This document shows positions 59,799 through 64,000 of a DNA stretch of 64,000 bases, piece after piece. A program made the translations under genes and the position numbers. The notes under the pieces were generated by a model, which saw nothing but the letters and a program-made list of their open reading frames with translations, made no database searches and was not told where the DNA came from. Location: assembly GCF_030316135.1 (NCBI RefSeq), contig NZ_CP128185.1, forward strand, positions 2,108,001 through 2,172,000. Direction: 5' to 3'. Source of the DNA: Aliiglaciecola sp. LCG003. Its GTDB lineage: Bacteria > Pseudomonadota > Gammaproteobacteria > Enterobacterales > Alteromonadaceae. Each line of letters begins with the position of its first letter. Position 1 is the stretch's first letter.

Positions 59799-61290
59799 GG
59801 ATACTTCTCTACTAATTCACCGTGTATTTGAAATGCAGGCTCGTACAAGTCCCAATAGCATTGCAGTTCGGCGAAATGACCAAACGATCTCTTATCGTAC
59901 TTTAAATTCGCGAGCTAACCACCTTGCTACAAACTTGCAAACAAGGGGAGTTGTTCCGGGGGATGTTGTAGCGCTATGGATGTCTCGAACGGTAGAAGTG
60001 ATGGTTGCAAAAATGGCAATATTAAAGTGCGGCGCCGCTTATTTACCACTAGATAAAAATAACCCAATCAAGCGAACAAAAGAATATCTACAAAACGCCA
60101 ATGCAAAAGCAATAATCTATGATTCCGATATTAACCAAGCGCTGACAATAGGAAGATTTGCGATCAACGCAACTAAAGAGCATAAACTCTTTACTGACGA
60201 GATTGAAGAAAACCTCGAAGTTGATATAAATCAAAATAGCAAAGCGTACGTAATGTTTACGTCTGGTTCTAGTGGAAAACCCAAGGGTGTCGTTGTTCCA
60301 CATCGAGCGGTTGTTCGCTTAGTAAGAACTACCAATTACATTGAGATAGCTAGCGACGACGTGTTTTTTAGTTTTGCTCCAATGTCATTTGATGCTTCAA
60401 CATTCGAATTGTGGGGCGCCTTATTAAATGGAGCCACATTAGCACTTTATTCAGGTGAATCGATTGACCCAAACCTCTTTGCTTCAGAAATTTTAGAGCA
60501 TAATGTAACAACGCTATGGCTAACCGCGGCATTATTTCAGCTCGTCGCATCAAGATATATTTCATCGCTTAAACCCATCCGAACACTACTCGTCGGAGGG
60601 GATGTAGTTAACCCATTAATGGTAAATAGGGTCTTCGACCATTTTCCAGATATGACGATTATTAATGGGTATGGGCCTACCGAAAATACAACATTCACAT
60701 GTTGCCACAGAATGACCAAACAAAATCGCCCCATCAGCAGCATACCAATTGGTACACCAATTAGTGGCACTTCAATACACATCTTAGATACAAGATTGAT
60801 GATTGTACCCGATGGTGAGGTAGGGGAGTTATACACATCAGGCCTTGGAGTAGCACTGGGTTACGTAAATCAAGTATCAGGGGCGTTTTTCGAAAATGAA
60901 CAAATAGCCCATGGCCTGATTTACCGAACAGGCGATCTGGTTAAACGAAATGCACGTGGCGAGATTGAATTTATTGGACGGATTGATAATCAAGTCAAAA
61001 TTCGAGGCTTTAGAGTTTCCCTTGAGGAAATACAACATCAGTTATTGTCCAGGAAGTTCATCAGTAATGCCGTCGTGACGTTGAATAAATTCGACAATGG
61101 CGATCAGCAGCTAGTTGCGCACATAGAACTCGTTTCAATGGGCTTGATGAGTCAAAAAGATATTAAAAATCAGCTATCTGAAGATTTACCGAACTACATG
61201 ATCCCTGATCTGATTTATATAGAAAATAGTTTACCAATTACGCTGAACGGAAAAGTTGATAGAAATAGCATTCTACAAGCATCTGCTTGA
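59785..61290 (+). CDS. Stand-alone adenylation (amino-acid-activating) protein, valine-like code
   Basis: A 501-residue free A domain with no carrier attached. Core motifs are complete: FTSGSSGKPKGVV (A3, about residue 160), FDASTFELWG (A4), NGYGPTENTTF (A5), YRTGDL (A7), GRIDNQVKIRGFRVSLEEI (A8) and NGKVDR (A10). The pocket reads DAFWLGGTFK by eye, a valine-type code. The sequence is otherwise unlike the NRPS A domains, so it has a separate origin. AAGGAGG lies before the ATG. It should load the carrier 28 bases downstream, as CytC1 does for CytC2. Similarity to DltA is only the general family fold; no other dlt genes are present. Confidence 0.88.
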   Translation: MNTTKDTSLLIHRVFEMQARTSPNSIAVRRNDQTISYRTLNSRANHLATNLQTRGVVPGDVVALWMSRTVEVMVAKMAILKCGAAYLPLDKNNPIKRTKEYLQNANAKAIIYDSDINQALTIGRFAINATKEHKLFTDEIEENLEVDINQNSKAYVMFTSGSSGKPKGVVVPHRAVVRLVRTTNYIEIASDDVFFSFAPMSFDASTFELWGALLNGATLALYSGESIDPNLFASEILEHNVTTLWLTAALFQLVASRYISSLKPIRTLLVGGDVVNPLMVNRVFDHFPDMTIINGYGPTENTTFTCCHRMTKQNRPISSIPIGTPISGTSIHILDTRLMIVPDGEVGELYTSGLGVALGYVNQVSGAFFENEQIAHGLIYRTGDLVKRNARGEIEFIGRIDNQVKIRGFRVSLEEIQHQLLSRKFISNAVVTLNKFDNGDQQLVAHIELVSMGLMSQKDIKNQLSEDLPNYMIPDLIYIENSLPITLNGKVDRNSILQASA

Positions 61291-61317
61291 TAACCATAGT
61301 AAAAAAGAGGAATAAAA

Positions 61318-61548
61318 ATGAAAGAAAAAACATTTATAGACACAATTAAATCTGTATTTAGCCAGTCCGCAATTCTAAAAAATATTGACCTTGATCAGGA
61401 TTTTTTTGATGTGGGAGCATCTTCGTTAACCGTAGTTGATATGCAGTTACAGCTCGAAAAATCATTAGGCATTGAAGTTCCTACTTCCACGCTGATGACG
61501 AATCCAACGATCAATGGTTGGGCCAGTGCATATAACCAAGTTGATTAA
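61318..61548 (+). CDS. Stand-alone peptidyl/acyl carrier protein
   Basis: A 76-residue carrier domain with phosphopantetheine attachment at S36 in FFDVGASSLTVVDM. It has the usual four-helix pattern and an acidic helix 2 region (QLQLEKSLGIEVPTS). It is the presumed platform on which the amino acid loaded by the upstream A protein is chlorinated, because the CytC3/SyrB2 enzymes act only on carrier-bound substrates. The ribosome site is AAGAGGAA. It lies between the A gene (28 bases) and the halogenase gene (37 bases). Confidence 0.9.
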   Translation: MKEKTFIDTIKSVFSQSAILKNIDLDQDFFDVGASSLTVVDMQLQLEKSLGIEVPTSTLMTNPTINGWASAYNQVD

Positions 61549-61585
61549 TCACTACTCATAAACATTTACAAATAGGATAAAGAAC

Positions 61586-62497
61586 ATGTCAAATAAATTT
61601 AGTATGACTGCAGAAGAGCTAGAATCATTCAGAAAAAAAGGATTTGCAGGTCCATTTGATTTATACGAAGCAGACGACATTATCGCCAAGTATAAGAACA
61701 TTCGTGCCGGCCTTTTTAATCGAGAATACGCAGCCTATGACCTAGAAAATACTAGTTTAATCGCAGGTTATGATCGGCATCTAGACGTTGACGAATTAAC
61801 TGAGCATGTAATGCGCAGAGAAATTGTCGACAAAATACAAAGTATTTTAGGCCCGGACCTTATTTGCTGGCGGTCTGAAATGTTTCCAAAATACCCTGGC
61901 GATGAAGGAACTGATTGGCATCAAGCAGATACCTTTGCCCATGCTTCAGGTAAGCCGCAAATCGTATGGCCGATGAATGATGATTTTGGAGGTGCAGTAA
62001 CAGTTTGGACCGCTTTGACGGATGTTACCGAAGCCAACGGTTGCCTGCGTTTCATGCCTGGTACACACGAAGAGATGGTCTATGACGAATCCAAAGAGAT
62101 GAAATACAATCCTGAGGAAGTAAATCGTATCGAAAAAGAGGGTGTAAAACGCGGATTTTTCGGATATGACTACAGGAATCTGCAAAAAGATCCAGATTTT
62201 CAACCAGATGAATCGAAAGCCGTGTCGATCGAAATGAAAGCCGGCCAGTTCGTAATTTTTTGGTCAACCTTAATGCATTCATCACTGCCTAATATCACCG
62301 AGAACCAGACGCGCATGGCTGTTACGGCACGTTACGTTCCTTCGGCGGTACAAGTCTACCCGGATACTGACACTGTAGAAGAGTACGGAAGTATTATGTC
62401 ACTTGATAAATACGGTGTGGTTCTAGCTTCGGGTAAAAATAACTGCCAAAGCAATAGACTAGTCGAACAAAACATCAGAGGAAAAGCTTTTGCTTAA
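61586..62497 (+). CDS. SyrB2-type non-haem Fe(II)/2-oxoglutarate halogenase
   Basis: A 303-residue protein closely resembling SyrB2 of Pseudomonas syringae along its length, including GPFDLY near the N-terminus, ILGPDLICWRSE, FPKYPGDEGTDWHQADTFA and RGFFGYDYRNLQ. The deciding feature is H112-Q-A114: the Asp/Glu of the hydroxylase facial triad is Ala, which opens the iron site for chloride. The distal ligand is H231 (STLMHSS), and R243 should bind 2-oxoglutarate. It should chlorinate an unactivated carbon of an aminoacyl group held on the carrier encoded just upstream. The A-domain code suggests valine, while SyrB2 itself takes threonine. Site and number of chlorines are not predictable here. 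The ribosome site is AGGATAAAG. Confidence 0.93.
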   Translation: MSNKFSMTAEELESFRKKGFAGPFDLYEADDIIAKYKNIRAGLFNREYAAYDLENTSLIAGYDRHLDVDELTEHVMRREIVDKIQSILGPDLICWRSEMFPKYPGDEGTDWHQADTFAHASGKPQIVWPMNDDFGGAVTVWTALTDVTEANGCLRFMPGTHEEMVYDESKEMKYNPEEVNRIEKEGVKRGFFGYDYRNLQKDPDFQPDESKAVSIEMKAGQFVIFWSTLMHSSLPNITENQTRMAVTARYVPSAVQVYPDTDTVEEYGSIMSLDKYGVVLASGKNNCQSNRLVEQNIRGKAFA

Positions 62498-62504
62498 CAC
62501 TGTG

Positions 62505-62533
62505 GACGATCCAAGAGTTTCTCTTGGATCGTC
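62505..62533 (+). terminator. Perfect 13-bp hairpin after the halogenase gene (no U-tract)
   Basis: GACGATCCAAGAG, TTT loop, CTCTTGGATCGTC. It starts 7 bases after the halogenase stop. The missing T-run argues against a standard intrinsic terminator; it may protect the mRNA 3' end or work with Rho. Confidence 0.5.
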
Positions 62534-62601
62534 AAGCGAGTATGGGGTTGTATGTGAGGATGTACAATCCCGATTCATAGAAATAAAGGAGTTAATTTAG
62601 T

Positions 62602-63309
62602 ATGAACACAATAAATAGTCCGATGGTGCTCCTCGATATTTTTGTAGCGCCCTCTACAGTTTTCACGCGTCTTCAATCGATTAAGAAATGGGGTTGGTTA
62701 GGGCTATTACTCCTAATCACTATGACGATTTTTAGCACGATATCGTTCTATGGGAACATGTCACCAGATTGGATCATGGAACAGCAGTTGTTGCATGCTG
62801 GTGAAATTGCACCTGCAGAGCGAGATGCAACGATTGATATGATGAGTCAGGCAGTTGAGTATTTAGGACTCATAGGAAGCGTTTTATCAACAATCTTTTT
62901 AGTGTTTGTTTGTGCCCTGTCGGCAGGGTATTTGATGTTGGTCAGTAAGCTTTCAGCAAACAAAAACAACTACCAATTCGGCGATTGGTTTAGTTTTTCG
63001 ATTTGGAGTCAAATGCCACTTTTTATAAACCTTTTTGGTTTTATAATCATTTTTTTAACATCATCGACGCCAGACCTTCCTTTGGAGTTGCCAAACTATG
63101 CTTCTTTAAATCAGCTTTATCTTGGTCTCGTTCCAGGTGATGTGTTTTTCAATTTCGCAGAGAATATCAATCTTTTTTATCTTTGGTCTATTGGCTTAGT
63201 AACATTGGGTCTGATGTATTGCTGTCAATTTTCGATAACAAAAGCGATTTTTTTCTCTTTACTACCATATCTTGTTGTATTCGGGTTGTGGTTCTTATTA
63301 CTCATATAA
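62602..63309 (+). CDS. YIP1-like integral membrane protein
   Basis: A 235-residue protein with about five hydrophobic segments (near 33-50, 88-112, 130-152, 185-205 and 210-235). The N-terminal pattern, LDIFVAPSTVFTRLQSIKKWGW, split here as LDIFVAPSTVF and TRLQSIKKWGW, is typical of the bacterial YIP1 domain family, often found beside HlyD/MacB-type transport genes. AAGGAG lies 10 bases before the ATG. The next gene, an HlyD-type adaptor, starts 18 bases downstream, so both probably belong to one efflux operon. A specific role is not known; assistance to the transporter is a guess from position. Confidence 0.65.
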   Translation: MNTINSPMVLLDIFVAPSTVFTRLQSIKKWGWLGLLLLITMTIFSTISFYGNMSPDWIMEQQLLHAGEIAPAERDATIDMMSQAVEYLGLIGSVLSTIFLVFVCALSAGYLMLVSKLSANKNNYQFGDWFSFSIWSQMPLFINLFGFIIIFLTSSTPDLPLELPNYASLNQLYLGLVPGDVFFNFAENINLFYLWSIGLVTLGLMYCCQFSITKAIFFSLLPYLVVFGLWFLLLI

Positions 63310-63327
63310 AACTGAGGAAAACTAGCT

Positions 63328-64000
63328 GTGAAAAAACTAACAATATTCATATTCATCTTAGCAGGACTGGTTGCAGTGATTACTGTCAGAAACTCCTTCT
63401 CTAATAGCTCTGCGCTGGAGATCAATAGTGAGAGAGTAAAAGAGCAAGTTCTATCTGACAGTATACTAGCCTCTGGGAATCTTATTTTTGATTCTCAGAT
63501 CGAAATACGCTCAGAGGTAACCGGGATCGTTACAGAATTATCGGTTGAAGAGGGGCAATATATTGATAAAGGTGCTCAGCTATTGCAGTTAGATGCCACT
63601 GCTTATATCGCGGACGTTCAAAAGTTTGAGTCAGCGGTTAAAGCCCAGGAAATTGAAATCGAATATGCTGAGGAAATCAGTCGTGATTTGCAAAGGCAAC
63701 TCGAAACCAAGAGAGAGTTATATAAAAACAATAGTTTAGGGCTTGAGACTTTAAAACAAATAGAAAGTGAACACCGTGTCGCTCGAATTAAAGTAGAAGC
63801 CGCTAAGGAAAGTTTGAATCAACAGACTGCTCTGTTAGCTTACGCGCAAGATAGATTGAAAAAAACAACGTTTAGGGCGGCCATGTCCGGTCTAGTTTCG
63901 TCCGTAGACGTGAAGACTGGTGAAACTGTAATTGCAAGTACAACTAATATTTTAGGGTCATCCTTAATTACTCTCGCGGATCCAACCACTATTCTCGCAG
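63328..64000 (+). CDS. HlyD/MacA-type periplasmic adaptor (membrane fusion protein), 3' truncated by window edge
   Basis: An open frame from GTG 63328 runs off the window (224 codons seen). It has an N-terminal signal anchor (MKKLTIFIFILAGLVAVITV), a first biotinyl-lipoyl half-motif GIVTELSVEEGQYIDKGAQL, a long coiled-coil hairpin (about residues 95-180, rich in E/K/Q) and the returning lipoyl half beginning FRAAMSGLVSSVDVKTGETV. This is the order of MacA/HlyD adaptors, which link an inner-membrane ABC or RND pump to TolC. GAGGAA lies about 10 bases upstream of the GTG. The partner ABC transporter is expected just beyond the right edge. It could export the cluster product or the small Gly-Gly peptide; nothing here decides. 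Confidence 0.88.
   Translation, partial: MKKLTIFIFILAGLVAVITVRNSFSNSSALEINSERVKEQVLSDSILASGNLIFDSQIEIRSEVTGIVTELSVEEGQYIDKGAQLLQLDATAYIADVQKFESAVKAQEIEIEYAEEISRDLQRQLETKRELYKNNSLGLETLKQIESEHRVARIKVEAAKESLNQQTALLAYAQDRLKKTTFRAAMSGLVSSVDVKTGETVIASTTNILGSSLITLADPTTILA

Noticed and set aside
59785-61290. DltA (D-alanine carrier ligase) with the following carrier as DltC
   Set aside because: The pocket code is valine-like, no dltB/dltD is present, and the SyrC-like and SyrB2-like neighbours explain the pair better.
61586-62497. Ordinary phytanoyl-CoA dioxygenase-type hydroxylase
   Set aside because: The facial-triad carboxylate is Ala (HQA), and the sequence follows SyrB2 closely along its length, which is diagnostic of halogenases.

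Overview
The window looks like chromosomal DNA from a marine gammaproteobacterium of the Alteromonadales (Alteromonas/Paraglaciecola-like). The grounds are the housekeeping block rarA-crcB-serS, the convergent tusDCBE operon, yccA, a CCA-encoding tRNA-Ser(UGA), moderate AT-richness, and a Reg_prop/Y_Y_Y hybrid sensor of the kind found in marine polysaccharide users. This placement is inferred from gene content, not computed.

Layout. 1-5290: core genes (rarA 3' part, crcB, serS; then on the minus strand yccA and tusD-tusC-tusB-tusE; then tRNA-Ser with its promoter and terminator). 5476-6189: a ZIP-type metal transporter. 6190-12624: accessory region with a 2OG-Fe(II) oxygenase, a 59-residue peptide with a Gly-Gly leader-like motif, a terminator hairpin, a 1375-aa hybrid two-component regulator, and an unrecognised minus-strand gene. 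12625-13585: a long non-coding stretch carrying a promoter-like element that recurs before the second NRPS gene.

13586-62497 is a nonribosomal peptide cluster: an NNMT-like methyltransferase, NRPS A (8735 aa, eight modules, ending in an epimerase), 1.35 kb of mostly non-coding DNA, and NRPS B (4793 aa, TubC-type docking domain, four modules, extra terminal condensation domain). An MFS exporter, an ornithine/lysine-type decarboxylase, a SyrC/CmaE-like Cys-nucleophile acyltransferase, a stand-alone adenylation protein (valine-like code), a stand-alone carrier protein and a SyrB2-type Fe(II)/2OG halogenase follow. The window ends in a YIP1-like membrane protein and the start of an HlyD-type adaptor.

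How the genes may work together (inference). The stand-alone A protein loads valine on the stand-alone carrier, the halogenase chlorinates it there, and the SyrC-like protein moves it to the assembly line. Each megasynthase has exactly one decayed ('ghost') adenylation domain still flanked by intact C and T domains: NRPS A module 5 and NRPS B module 3. These are natural acceptor sites for a residue delivered in trans. There is no thioesterase. Chain release is most simply explained by the terminal C domain condensing the peptide with an amine, perhaps the diamine made by the decarboxylase. The prediction is a chlorinated, amine-capped peptide of up to 12 residues.

The NRPS genes are strongly mosaic: 2.6-3.2 kb near-identical repeats occur within and between them, with A- and C-domain cores exchanged inside otherwise homogenised modules. 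No rRNA, CRISPR array or intact insertion sequence was seen.
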